From assembly GCA_040002435.1 (NCBI GenBank), contig JBDUEM010000006.1, forward strand, positions 6,802 to 70,801: DNA of 64,000 bases. Reading direction: 5' to 3'. Each line of letters begins with the position of its first letter. Positions within the stretch are counted from its first letter, which is position 1. A model generated the notes under the pieces. That model saw only the letters and a list, made by a program, of their open reading frames with translations, was not told where the DNA came from and ran no database searches. Made by a program: the position numbers and the translations under genes. Of the stretch, positions 1 to 9,133 are shown piece after piece. This stretch comes from JANXXV01 sp040002435 (GTDB taxonomy: Bacteria; Acidobacteriota; Terriglobia; Bryobacterales; Bryobacteraceae).

Positions 1-1
1 T

Positions 2-2500
2 CCATTTGAGGGCCGCATCGACATCGAGGTCGACGTGCGCCGGCCAACTTCCGTGATCTGGATCCACGCCAACGCACTGGAAATCCAATCGGTGCACTTT
101 CAATCTCCGTCCAGTACAACGGCGATGAACGCCGATGCGCACGAGAACGACCTGGTGGGATTGCGGTCGCCCGCGCCGTTGCCGCCGGGAAGAGGATCGA
201 TTCATATTTCTTACCGGGGCCAAGTCAGCCGAATCCTTACCGACGGGCTATTTCAGCAGCGTTACAACGGCGATTGGTACCTGTTCAGTAAATTCGAACC
301 GGTAACCGCGCGCAGGGCATTTCCCTGCTTTGACGAACCCTCGTTCAAGACGCCCTGGCGCATCACTCTGCACGTTCCCGAAAAACTGCGCGCTTTCTCC
401 AATGCGCCGATGATGTCGGAGGAGCCCGAATCAGGAGGGTTGAAGGCGGTGAAATTTGCGGAGAGCAAGCCGCTGCCTTCCTACCTGGTGGCCCTGGCAG
501 TTGGCCCCTTCGACGTGGTAGATGCCGGAAAGGCGGGCCGCAACGGCGTACCGCTGCGCATCATCGTTCCACGAGGACGAGCCGCCGAAGCGGCGTCTGC
601 GGCGGCCCAAAGTCCGAAGATTGTAGAAGCACTGGAGAGATACTTTGCGGTTCCGTTCCCTTACGAAAAACTCGATCAGGTAGCCGTCCCCTTGACCACG
701 GCCTGGGGCGCAATGGAAAACGCAGGCATGATCGCTTATGGCAGCAGCCTTCTGCTCACGCCGCCACAACAGGACACCGAAGTCAGGGAGAGGGACCGCG
801 TTTCCGTGATGGCGCACGAGATTTCCCACCAGTGGTTCGGCGATCTGGTGACCACGGCCTGGTGGAACGACATCTGGCTGAACGAGGCGTTTGCGAGCTG
901 GCTTTCGTCCAAGATGCTGATGGAGCTCCGGCCCGATTGGAAAGTGAATCTCGACGCCGCCGTCAGCCGGAATAGCGCGATGAATTCCGACAAGCTGGTC
1001 TCCGCGCGTACCATCCGGCAGCCGATTGAGGTGCCGGGTGACATCGCGAACGCGTTCGACGGGATTACTTATGTGAAGGGCTCGGCGGTTATCAGAATGT
1101 TTGAGAACTACTTGGGTGCGGGAGTCTTTCAGAGGGGTGTGCAATTGTTCCTGGCCCGGCATGCCTGGAAGAACGCCGATGCGAACGACTTTCTTGCCGC
1201 GCTCAACACTGCTGCCGGAAAGGACGTGGGCAGCTTATTTTCCAGCTTTTTGAACCAGGGTGGGACGCCGCTGCTCCACATCGACGTTTCCTGCGGGGCG
1301 AAGTCGGCGCCCGTAGTACATTTGCGGCAGGAGCGGTATCTTCCACTCGGTTCTGAAGGCTCCACGCAGAGCATTTGGAAAATTCCTGTTTGCCTCACGC
1401 GGAGTGCTGGAACGGCAGCGGAGCGGCAATGCGTCACGGTGACTCGACAGTCCCAGGATTTCGTCTTGGAGGGATCGAAAGAATGCCCTTCCTGGGTGAT
1501 GTCCAACCAGAACGGCGCCGGTTACTACAGGACGGCATATGACGGGCCCTGGCTTGCGAAGCTGATGCGGAATGGCATGCCGCAACTGAACACTTCCGAA
1601 CAGCTTGGGATATTGAATGACACCAGCGCGCTATTCTCAGGCGGGTTACTGAATGCCGCCGACGCCCTTGGCACCAGTGTACGCTTCGCCGGCGATCCCG
1701 ACCGGCATATCGTGCAGGCGACGATTGGCATGATCGCGGCAGCGGCTGAATTAACGCCGCCTGAATACCGGCCGAACCTTGGGAGGCTGATTCAATCAGC
1801 TTACGGCGCTCGGGCTCGTTCGCTGGGTTGGTCTCCGAAGAGTGGTGAGTCCGGCGATGATAGGCTGCTGCGGCCAGCCCTGCTTCCTTTGGTGGCCATC
1901 TCCGGCGCAGACACGGCGCTGCGCGATGAGGGAACGCGATTGGCGACGGCCTGGCTCGACGACCGCCAGGCAGTGGATCCAGATCTGGTCGCAACGGCAT
2001 TGTCGATAGCCGCCTGGAATGGCGATAAGGTCTTCTTCAACCGTCTGGTGGCGGAGTTGAGGCGCAGCAAGCTGCAACGCGAACGGATCCAGATCGTGAG
2101 CGGGTTAAAGTCCTTTGGAGATCCCGCCCTGGCGCGCTCGGCGCTGGAGTTACTGTTTGCCAGGGACCTGGAACCTAGGGAGCTGACGTCTCTTTTGACG
2201 CCATCGCGCAAGGAGACAAGGCCGGTCGTATGGGATTTTGTGAAATCTCATTTCGACGAGCTGAACGCCAGACTTCCGGGTGCCAGGGGAATTCCGTTTG
2301 CAGCGCAACTTCCGCTGACCGCCGCGGGTTTTTGCACTGAACAGCAGAGGCGCGACGTGGAATCGTTTTTCAGTGGGAGAATGGAGAAATTGAAGGGTGG
2401 GATGCGTAATCTGGCAAGTACCGTGGAAAATATCCGGCTGTGCGAGAAACGCACGGCGGCCCTGCAACCTGGAATTATATCTTTTTTAAAGCCATACTAA
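2..2500 (+). CDS. M1 family aminopeptidase, 5'-truncated by window edge
   Basis: Zinc aminopeptidase of the M1 (gluzincin) family that removes N-terminal residues from peptides. The frame is open to base 2 and already reads typical M1 N-domain sequence (FEGRIDIEVDV), so the true start lies outside the window; the GTG at 35 is not a convincing start. Seen: the exopeptidase motif GAMEN near 706-720, the zinc motif HEISH at 815-829 followed 18 residues later by the third ligand Glu in NEAF (884-886), and TYVKGSAVIRMFE downstream. The remaining 550 or so residues fit the Ig-like and ERAP1-like helical C-terminal domains of the family. It is followed after 16 bp by an Oar-like receptor on the same strand, so the two may be cotranscribed. 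Function is secure; substrate and location are not visible because the signal peptide region is missing. Confidence 0.93.
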   Translation, partial: PFEGRIDIEVDVRRPTSVIWIHANALEIQSVHFQSPSSTTAMNADAHENDLVGLRSPAPLPPGRGSIHISYRGQVSRILTDGLFQQRYNGDWYLFSKFEPVTARRAFPCFDEPSFKTPWRITLHVPEKLRAFSNAPMMSEEPESGGLKAVKFAESKPLPSYLVALAVGPFDVVDAGKAGRNGVPLRIIVPRGRAAEAASAAAQSPKIVEALERYFAVPFPYEKLDQVAVPLTTAWGAMENAGMIAYGSSLLLTPPQQDTEVRERDRVSVMAHEISHQWFGDLVTTAWWNDIWLNEAFASWLSSKMLMELRPDWKVNLDAAVSRNSAMNSDKLVSARTIRQPIEVPGDIANAFDGITYVKGSAVIRMFENYLGAGVFQRGVQLFLARHAWKNADANDFLAALNTAAGKDVGSLFSSFLNQGGTPLLHIDVSCGAKSAPVVHLRQERYLPLGSEGSTQSIWKIPVCLTRSAGTAAERQCVTVTRQSQDFVLEGSKECPSWVMSNQNGAGYYRTAYDGPWLAKLMRNGMPQLNTSEQLGILNDTSALFSGGLLNAADALGTSVRFAGDPDRHIVQATIGMIAAAAELTPPEYRPNLGRLIQSAYGARARSLGWSPKSGESGDDRLLRPALLPLVAISGADTALRDEGTRLATAWLDDRQAVDPDLVATALSIAAWNGDKVFFNRLVAELRRSKLQRERIQIVSGLKSFGDPALARSALELLFARDLEPRELTSLLTPSRKETRPVVWDFVKSHFDELNARLPGARGIPFAAQLPLTAAGFCTEQQRRDVESFFSGRMEKLKGGMRNLASTVENIRLCEKRTAALQPGIISFLKPY

Positions 2501-2514
2501 TTTAAAGCCATACT
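2485..2514 (+). repeat. 16-bp tandem duplication at gene junction
   Basis: The unit TTTAAAGCCATACT occurs at 2485-2498 and again at 2501-2514, a period of 16 bp. The first copy carries the TAA stop of the aminopeptidase; the second ends in TGA directly before the ATG of the receptor. Removing one copy would leave the same C-terminus (PY-stop) abutting the ATG, so the duplication only added spacer. Confidence 0.85.
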
Positions 2515-2516
2515 GA

Positions 2517-5500
2517 ATGCGCCTGCGCCGAAAAACCCGAGCCGCACTACTCTTCGCCGTTTGCGTTTTCCCCTTTGTTTTACAAGGGCAGATTACGGGA
2601 GACATCGAAATTCGAGTGAGCGATCCGACGCATTCCTCAATTCCAGAGGCGCGCGTCGGCATCAGGAATCAGGAAATGCAGTCGACGCGGCTGACATCCT
2701 CCGGTCCGGATGGAGTGGCCGTCTTCCGGCAGCTGGCTCCCGGAAACTACGATGTCAAGGTGGAGTATGCGTCGTTCTCGGCCTTTCTGGCGGAGGCGCA
2801 GGTGCAGAGCGGCATCACTACCACCGTAGAAGTCATCCTGCAGATTCGGCCTTCCGGGCAGCGCATCAGTGTACGTCTCCCCGCCAAACCGGTGAACGTG
2901 GTCAACCCCCAATTGCAGACGGCCCTGCAAGCCGATCAGATTGCGGCGCTGCCAATTGGCACGGTGCGAGGGCCGCTCTCGTTGGGAGGCGGCACAATTC
3001 TATCGCTGGCGGCAACCGCGCCGGGGGTAACGGCCGAACTGCCGCGCAGCAACGTTCAAAACCCGGGCAGCTTCAGCGCCAATGGCAATCGGGGCCGGGC
3101 CAACAACATCACACTGGACAATGCGACAGCCACCGATGTGATCACCGGCGGTGTCATGGGACTGCAGACGGTTCCGATTGATGCCGTGCGCGAGTTCAAT
3201 CTCATCACCACCAACCCCGGCGCCGAGTTCGGGCGGAACTCAGGCTCGCAGGTGCAGATTCTGACCAAGAGCGGAAGCAATCAGTTTCACGGGAGTTTGT
3301 TTGAGTTCTTTCGCAACGGCGCGTTAAATGCGCGGGATTACTTCGACCGCACCGGGGCGTCCACGCCGATCAACAGCCACGATTTCGGATTGACCGCGGG
3401 AGTACCGCTGCGCCGGGACCGCGTCTTCTTCTTCGGAAGCTACCAAAAAATCATTACGCGCGGCTCGGGAAGTACGCGCGTCGCAAACGTAGTCAGCGAG
3501 GACGAACTGACTGGAGTCATTGATCCGACGGCGGCACTGCTGCTCAAGAAGCTGCAAGTGCCCGTAACGGCGGACGGCACCAAGACGAATCCGTCGCCGC
3601 AGCGGGCCGACTTCTATGGCGCCTCCGGCCGCCTGGATTGGAACATCAGCCAGAACGATTACTTTTATGCGCGATTTGGATATGCGGACTATGTTTTCCG
3701 GTCCGCGGCTACCACGTTTTCTCCCAATTCCAACCTGCCGACGCGCGGTTCATCGAATGCGAACACCCCGGTCAATGCCACCGTCTCGCACACCCGGATT
3801 CTAGGGCCTCGGACCGTAAATCACTTCCTGGCTTCGTTCGCGCGCAGCGTCGCTACGCTGCCTCCGATCTATCCCTTGGGTGGACCTTCGATTGAATTCA
3901 ACGACGGCACTTCGGCATTCGGCTGGAACCCGGGAATACCGAATTCCAGGCGGCAGAATACGTTCCAATACGCCGACAGCCTGACCTATAACGCGGGTGC
4001 CCACCAATGGAAAGTGGGCGCCGAAGTGAACAGGACCCAATCGAACAGTTCCACCGATATAAATCTTCGCGGCGTGTTCCGGTTCGCCACGCTGCAGGAT
4101 TTCCTGAACGGCGAGCCTTTGAGTTTCACCCAGCGCTTCGGGAATTCGTACCGCGGCCTGCGCGGTTGGAATCCCAATTTCTACGTGCAGGACGACTACC
4201 GCTTCCGGCCGCACCTCACCTTTAACCTCGGCCTGCGGCTGGAGTATGCGGGGTCCATCACGGAAGTGAATAACCTGATTTCGAACCTCGACCTCAGTTC
4301 CACCGGCGCCATTGGTGAAGCGGGCGTAGGTCCCCTTGGCGCCTTCGCAGTGGGGGGAGCCACGGTGGCTCCAAGTTGGAACTGGGGCCCGCGAGCCGGC
4401 TTTGCCTGGAATCCGAGGGGCGGGAAATTTACCCTCCGCGGCGGCTACGGCATCTTATACGATTTTCTTTTTCTGGGTCTGACGGCAAATAACCTGCGCG
4501 CACTTCCGCCCTTCATGTATCAGTTCGACCTCACGGGGACGCAGATCAGCGGCAATAACAGCTTTGCCAACCTGGTGGCCGGGACATCGATGTTCCAGCG
4601 CCAGAGCCGTTCCGCCGTGGGCTCCTTTCCGGAAGATATCCGTAATTTTGGATCCATCACACCGGTGGACCGCGGCGTCAGGAATCCGCAGGTTCAACAG
4701 TGGAGCCTCACGGTGCAGAGGACTCTTCCCTTGCAGCTGCTCTTCCGTGGATCCTACGTCGGAGTGAAGGGAAATTATTTGCAGCGGCAGCGCCCCGTCA
4801 ACACCATTGCACCCGGGCTCTTCACTGCGCCTGCGTCTTCCGCCGAAGAACAAGCCATGCAGTCCGCCGGCGAATTTGATCGCGTCAGCCTGCTGTTGAA
4901 TGGAGTGAACTCGGCCAGTGGACGACTCGACCCAAGGTTCAACGCGGTTACCCTAACCGATTCTTCGGCAAACTCCAATTACCATTCGGCGCAGTTTTAC
5001 TTGCGAAGACTCATTTCATCGGGGTACGGATTTACCGTCGCCTATACTGTTTCCAAATCCATCGATGACGTCTCCGACGCGCAGGGCGGCTTTCCAAACG
5101 ACGGCGCCGGACAGCAAAACCCCTTCGACAATCGCAATAATCGGGCAGTATCGGCCTTCGACCTGCCGCAAAGGCTGGTCATAACGCATACCTTCGAATC
5201 GACGCAGGCTTTCGGAATACAGAATCCCCTGCTGCGCCGGATCGCGAAAGACTGGCAATTTGACGGGACTTTCCAAGCGCAGTCGGGCGTACCCATCACG
5301 CTGCTGGCGGGCTCGCGCCTGGGCTTGGCGGACACTTCCCTGCTCGGAGGCCTGGGGAATGTACGGCCCAATGCCGACGGAGTCACGCGATTGCAATTCA
5401 CCGCCGATCCCGGCGCCGGAGACAAGAACCCGAACAAAGTGGTCGGCTCCGGTCTCTCCGCGCCGCTGGTGGGAAGCTTCGGGACCCTGGGCCGCAACAC

Positions 5501-5726
5501 GCTGCGCTTGAATCCCTTTCTTCAGGCGGACTGGATGGTGGGACGAACCTTCAACCTCACGGAGACCGTGCGGCTGCGCATGCAGGTGCAAGCGTACAAC
5601 GTCTTCAACAATACGACGTTCACCAACCCCGGCCGGGTTCTGGCAAGCCCCTCTACCTTCGGCTACTATGCGGACACAGATTCCGACGCGCGCAATTTCC
5701 AGGTAGTCTTGCGAATTCTTTGGTAA
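2517..5726 (+). CDS. Oar-like TonB-dependent receptor
   Basis: Outer-membrane beta-barrel protein of the acidobacterial Oar-like TonB-dependent receptor family, 1069 residues. Seen: a signal peptide (about residues 1-25, ending VLQGQ), a carboxypeptidase-regulatory-like beta-sandwich (about 25-110), a plug region (about 140-260, with NGNRGRANNITLDN and a GRNSGSQVQILTKSGSNQFHG segment typical of the family), then a long barrel with repeated FGLRLEYAG-like strands and an aromatic C-terminal residue (LRILW). Such receptors are thought to import or bind large substrates, often sugars or peptides; the ligand is unknown. The ATG follows a TGA directly and there is no clear Shine-Dalgarno sequence, which fits translational coupling to the upstream aminopeptidase. 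That pairing suggests, without proving, peptide uptake. Confidence 0.92.
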   Translation: MRLRRKTRAALLFAVCVFPFVLQGQITGDIEIRVSDPTHSSIPEARVGIRNQEMQSTRLTSSGPDGVAVFRQLAPGNYDVKVEYASFSAFLAEAQVQSGITTTVEVILQIRPSGQRISVRLPAKPVNVVNPQLQTALQADQIAALPIGTVRGPLSLGGGTILSLAATAPGVTAELPRSNVQNPGSFSANGNRGRANNITLDNATATDVITGGVMGLQTVPIDAVREFNLITTNPGAEFGRNSGSQVQILTKSGSNQFHGSLFEFFRNGALNARDYFDRTGASTPINSHDFGLTAGVPLRRDRVFFFGSYQKIITRGSGSTRVANVVSEDELTGVIDPTAALLLKKLQVPVTADGTKTNPSPQRADFYGASGRLDWNISQNDYFYARFGYADYVFRSAATTFSPNSNLPTRGSSNANTPVNATVSHTRILGPRTVNHFLASFARSVATLPPIYPLGGPSIEFNDGTSAFGWNPGIPNSRRQNTFQYADSLTYNAGAHQWKVGAEVNRTQSNSSTDINLRGVFRFATLQDFLNGEPLSFTQRFGNSYRGLRGWNPNFYVQDDYRFRPHLTFNLGLRLEYAGSITEVNNLISNLDLSSTGAIGEAGVGPLGAFAVGGATVAPSWNWGPRAGFAWNPRGGKFTLRGGYGILYDFLFLGLTANNLRALPPFMYQFDLTGTQISGNNSFANLVAGTSMFQRQSRSAVGSFPEDIRNFGSITPVDRGVRNPQVQQWSLTVQRTLPLQLLFRGSYVGVKGNYLQRQRPVNTIAPGLFTAPASSAEEQAMQSAGEFDRVSLLLNGVNSASGRLDPRFNAVTLTDSSANSNYHSAQFYLRRLISSGYGFTVAYTVSKSIDDVSDAQGGFPNDGAGQQNPFDNRNNRAVSAFDLPQRLVITHTFESTQAFGIQNPLLRRIAKDWQFDGTFQAQSGVPITLLAGSRLGLADTSLLGGLGNVRPNADGVTRLQFTADPGAGDKNPNKVVGSGLSAPLVGSFGTLGRNTLRLNPFLQADWMVGRTFNLTETVRLRMQVQAYNVFNNTTFTNPGRVLASPSTFGYYADTDSDARNFQVVLRILW

Positions 5727-5727
5727 T

Positions 5728-6015
5728 TTAGCTGGCGGACCCGGCGATCAGCGCCAGCATGTTCCAGGCAACGAGCAGCGCGAACAGGATGTTGATGCGG
5801 CCCAGCAACTGGTATTTACCGACGCGCCAGCAATAAACGCCGAGTGCCAGGGCCACCAACTTCACCAACAACAACCCAGCCACTGGGGAGGATGTAAAAC
5901 GCATCATTCCTCTCACCAGGGGATTGGCTTCTTGTACGCCGTTAATCAGAAATGCCACAGTTGTAAGCAGGTCAAGAACCTGTAAGTAGGCATACTGCAG
6001 TATCAGACTGTTCAT
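5728..6015 (-). CDS. small membrane protein, DUF5658-like
   Basis: A 95-residue integral membrane protein with about three hydrophobic segments (around residues 5-25, 45-65 and 72-92). The motif LDLLTTVAFLINGVQEANPLVRG, here cited only as its core VQEANPL, is typical of small DUF5658-type proteins of unknown function. Its ATG overlaps the stop of the upstream MBL nuclease gene by 4 bp (ATGA), so the two are translationally coupled. It converges on the receptor gene with only one base between the stops. No function can be assigned beyond membrane location. Confidence 0.75.
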   Translation of the reverse strand: MNSLILQYAYLQVLDLLTTVAFLINGVQEANPLVRGMMRFTSSPVAGLLLVKLVALALGVYCWRVGKYQLLGRINILFALLVAWNMLALIAGSAS

Positions 6016-7439
6016 GCGCTCCCGAGAAGTTCAACTGATTGCCCTCGCGACGGAATTTCCACCGGTACGTTCAATTGCTCCCGGATGGCAGCCGCCAACG
6101 CTTTCTGCGCCGTGATTTCTCCGTGCACGAGAAAGACCTTTTTCAACCCGCGCGCCGCGGGCTTCATCCACTGAATCAAGCCCCGCTGGTCGGCGTGTCC
6201 ACTAAGTTCGTTTAGCTTGACCACTTCGGCCCGCAGCCTCATCGGTTCCCCGAAGATGGATACTTCCCGTTGCTGCTCAACGATCTTCCGGCCCAGTGTA
6301 AATTCCGCCTGAAATCCGGTAATAAGCACCATGTTTCGGGGATTTTCTATGTTGTTTTTGAGGTGGTGGAGGATGCGTCCCGCCTCACACATTCCGGACG
6401 CCGAAATGATTACCATCGGCCCGCGAAGGTCGTTCAGCGCCTTGGATTCTTCCACACTCTCGACATACCGCAAACGTTTGAACCCGAAAGGATCCTCGCC
6501 CTTCTGTGAGAACGCATTGGTTTCGGCATCGAGGTATTCCGGGCTCCGGCGGAACACCTCTGTCGTTCTGAAAGCTAGTGGACTGTCCACGAACATGGGA
6601 ATCGACGGGATCTTCTGCTGATTGATGAGCTGATGCAGGACAAAGACAAGTTGCTGCGTTCTTCCCACGGCAAATGCGGGAACAATGACTCGTCCGCCGC
6701 GGTTGGCGGCCCGATTGATGGCGGCAGCCAGTTTATCCTCCACCACACCCATGTCCTGGTGCAGCCTGTCCCCATAGGTGCTCTCCATGATGAGGTAGTC
6801 GCATTCGGAGCATTGTTCTGGATCTGGAATCACGGGCAAATTGGGACGGCCCACATCGCCTGAGAATACCAGCCTTGTTTTTGCCGCGGCTTCCTCCAGT
6901 TCCAGGACCACTGAGGTGGAACCGAGCATGTGGCCCGCGTCTACGGAATGGTAGGTAACGCCGGGACCTACGGTAGCGGGCGCGTGCATCTGGACGCGCT
7001 GGAATCGCTGCAGCACCTGTCCGGCATCGGCAACGCTGTAGATCGGTGTGATCTCGCGGTCTTCAGTGTTCTTGCCAAGCAATTTCTTCCGCCGCCAGCT
7101 CCGCTTATTAATGAACTCGGCATCTTTCTCCTGAATGTGCGCCGAGTCCAGCAGCATCGGTTCGCACAGGTCTGCCGTAGCGGGCGAGGTATAGATGGGC
7201 CCGGTAAATCCATTCTTCGTGAGAGTGGGCAGATTCCCGCTGTGGTCTATATGGGCGTGGGAAAGAACCACCGCATCGATATTGGCCGCGGAAAACGGAA
7301 GGTGGCTGTTACGTTCCCGTGCGTCCTGGCGGCGTCCCTGGTAGGTGCCGCAATCCAGCAGATACTGCCGGTCTTGCACAGTGAGGTGATGCATGGAACC
7401 AGTAACTGTTTGAGCCGCGCCCCAGAAGGTTAGTTTCAC
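6012..7439 (-). CDS. MBL-fold / beta-CASP RNA-processing-type nuclease
   Basis: Metallo-beta-lactamase-fold hydrolase of the beta-CASP/RMMBL group (YsiI/CPSF73-like exonuclease family), 475 residues, close to the usual family length. Seen: the di-zinc motif HAHIDHSGNLP near residue 60, a further metal ligand in SGDVGRPN, MESTYGD, the beta-CASP segment with VIVPAFAVGRTQQLVF, SASGMCEAGRILHHL, and the C-terminal RMMBL part with LSGHADQRGLIQWM and VHGE. Family members cut RNA or remove nucleotides; the exact substrate is not predictable from sequence. The stop overlaps the ATG of a small membrane protein by 4 bp, forming a two-gene unit. It diverges from a membrane glycosyltransferase with a short shared upstream region. 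Confidence 0.9.
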   Translation of the reverse strand: MKLTFWGAAQTVTGSMHHLTVQDRQYLLDCGTYQGRRQDARERNSHLPFSAANIDAVVLSHAHIDHSGNLPTLTKNGFTGPIYTSPATADLCEPMLLDSAHIQEKDAEFINKRSWRRKKLLGKNTEDREITPIYSVADAGQVLQRFQRVQMHAPATVGPGVTYHSVDAGHMLGSTSVVLELEEAAAKTRLVFSGDVGRPNLPVIPDPEQCSECDYLIMESTYGDRLHQDMGVVEDKLAAAINRAANRGGRVIVPAFAVGRTQQLVFVLHQLINQQKIPSIPMFVDSPLAFRTTEVFRRSPEYLDAETNAFSQKGEDPFGFKRLRYVESVEESKALNDLRGPMVIISASGMCEAGRILHHLKNNIENPRNMVLITGFQAEFTLGRKIVEQQREVSIFGEPMRLRAEVVKLNELSGHADQRGLIQWMKPAARGLKKVFLVHGEITAQKALAAAIREQLNVPVEIPSRGQSVELLGSA

Positions 7440-7465
7440 CTTTGAATGATACTCTAGGTCTTCAC

Positions 7466-9133
7466 ATGAAACAGGCAGTTTTGTTAATTCTCATTCTGCT
7501 GCCTTCAGCCATGCTTGCCTGGTGGAACCGTGACATGCCGCAACTCGGCGTCCATCACGACGATGCCATCTATTGGGAAAGCGCGAAGTCCCTGGCAACC
7601 GGCCAGGGATATCGTCTGCTGAGCTATCCCGGTGAGCCGTTTCAGACCAAGTATCCTCCGCTGTTCCCCGCCCTGCTCTCGGTTGCCTGGAAACTGGATC
7701 CGGTGTTCCCCCGCAACCTGCAGTGGGCAGCGCTGATCGCGTGGGGGATGATGCCGTTTTACCTGCTTCTGGTGCATCGGGTGATTCGGGACTTCGGGTT
7801 CAGCAATTGGTGGAGCTGGATTATCACCGCCGCCGTCGGGTTCAACGTGATGACGGTGCTGCTGAGCCTGTCCCTGATGTCGGAACTGGCGTTCAGCGTT
7901 TTGCTCTTGACGATCTTGATCCTCGCCGAACGCGACGACATTCCCGGCTGGGGACTCGGACTGCTGGCGGGAGCCGCGTTCCTGTTGCGATCCCTGGCAT
8001 TGCCCCTGGCGCTGACCGTGCCTCTGTGCTTCTGGCTGCGCGGGCGGCGAAGAGATGCCGTCTGGTTCGTATGTACCATGTTGCCCATTCTGGCTTGCTG
8101 GCAGGTCTGGGCGCGGCTGCACCAGGCTTCGATGACCGACGCAACCGGCCTCTATTACACCAATTATTTAGGTTTTCACCTGAAACATGTCCATTTGAAG
8201 GATTTGCCGGTTTTGTTCTGGACCAATCTGGAGGCGTTTTTCTCTGCCACAGGGCGGCTGCTGATCTTCAATCCTGACGAGGGCTTCTGGGCTGTACAGC
8301 TCTCCCGTATCACGAGTTTTGCCGCTCTGATGGGAGCCTACCGCCTGGTGAAGTCGACACGCCGCTATCAATTCGCGGCTTACGCGCTGGGCGCATCCGT
8401 CATGCTCTTGCTATGGCACTATCCGCCAAGCCCACGATTTGTGTACGCGTTGTATCCACTGCTGCTGGCCGGGTGGGTTACAGAAATGAGGCACCTCTTC
8501 GGCATGCTGGCGACCGCTCTACGCAAGCCAAAGCGTGAAGAAAGAATTGCTGCGGTTCTCCTGGGCGGGACCGCTATGGGATATGTTTGCTTGTTCCTCT
8601 GGTTTACTTATGCGGGCTTGGCTATCCTGATGCCATCGCTGCTGGAGAGCCGCCGGGACTGGACAGCGACGCATCTGCCGGTTTTCCAATGGATCAAGAC
8701 GAACACCGATCCAACAGCGGAATTTTTCGCCTACGACGACGTCATGTTGAATCTCTATACCGGCAGGCATGCCGTAGGCAGTCCGATTCCTCCGGATCTG
8801 CTGTTCCATTCCGACGACGCCGGAATCGAGGCATTTGTGAAGGCTACCCCAGCCATGGCGCGGGACAAGTCTCTGGGCTACCTGCTGCTGACCGATTCCG
8901 ACTATTCTCGCGACCTACATGAAGACCGGATGCGTTTGCTCCGGAAGACCGTGAGTGAGGATAAGCGATATGAAGAGGTCTATCGCGATCCTCACTGTAC
9001 TGTGTATCGTTACCTGCCGCGTCCGCCGGAACTGCGTCCGCCACCCGTATCGGCGCCCCGCCCGCCGGCAGCCGGAGCCGAAGCTGCAGCCGCGTTTCCT
9101 GCGCCGGAAGAGACCGCAGCCGGAGCCGAATAA
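7466..9133 (+). CDS. GT-C family membrane glycosyltransferase (PMT_2/ArnT-like)
   Basis: Polytopic membrane protein resembling dolichyl-phosphate-mannose-type (GT39/GT83, ArnT-like) glycosyltransferases that transfer sugars from polyprenyl-phosphate donors on the outer face of the inner membrane. I chose the ATG at 7466 (MKQAVLLILILLPS) because the TTG at 7442 adds eight non-hydrophobic residues. Seen: an acidic loop after helix 1 with GVHHDDAIYWESAKSLATG, the expected catalytic-loop position, then YPPLFPALLS and about nine to ten further hydrophobic segments up to residue 400, then a soluble C-terminal part. The last 35 or so residues are Pro/Ala-rich and overlap the 3' end of the convergent FecR-type gene by 124 bp, which suggests loss of an earlier stop after a natural end near CTVYRYLPR. 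Donor and acceptor are unknown. Confidence 0.82.
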   Translation: MKQAVLLILILLPSAMLAWWNRDMPQLGVHHDDAIYWESAKSLATGQGYRLLSYPGEPFQTKYPPLFPALLSVAWKLDPVFPRNLQWAALIAWGMMPFYLLLVHRVIRDFGFSNWWSWIITAAVGFNVMTVLLSLSLMSELAFSVLLLTILILAERDDIPGWGLGLLAGAAFLLRSLALPLALTVPLCFWLRGRRRDAVWFVCTMLPILACWQVWARLHQASMTDATGLYYTNYLGFHLKHVHLKDLPVLFWTNLEAFFSATGRLLIFNPDEGFWAVQLSRITSFAALMGAYRLVKSTRRYQFAAYALGASVMLLLWHYPPSPRFVYALYPLLLAGWVTEMRHLFGMLATALRKPKREERIAAVLLGGTAMGYVCLFLWFTYAGLAILMPSLLESRRDWTATHLPVFQWIKTNTDPTAEFFAYDDVMLNLYTGRHAVGSPIPPDLLFHSDDAGIEAFVKATPAMARDKSLGYLLLTDSDYSRDLHEDRMRLLRKTVSEDKRYEEVYRDPHCTVYRYLPRPPELRPPPVSAPRPPAAGAEAAAAFPAPEETAAGAE

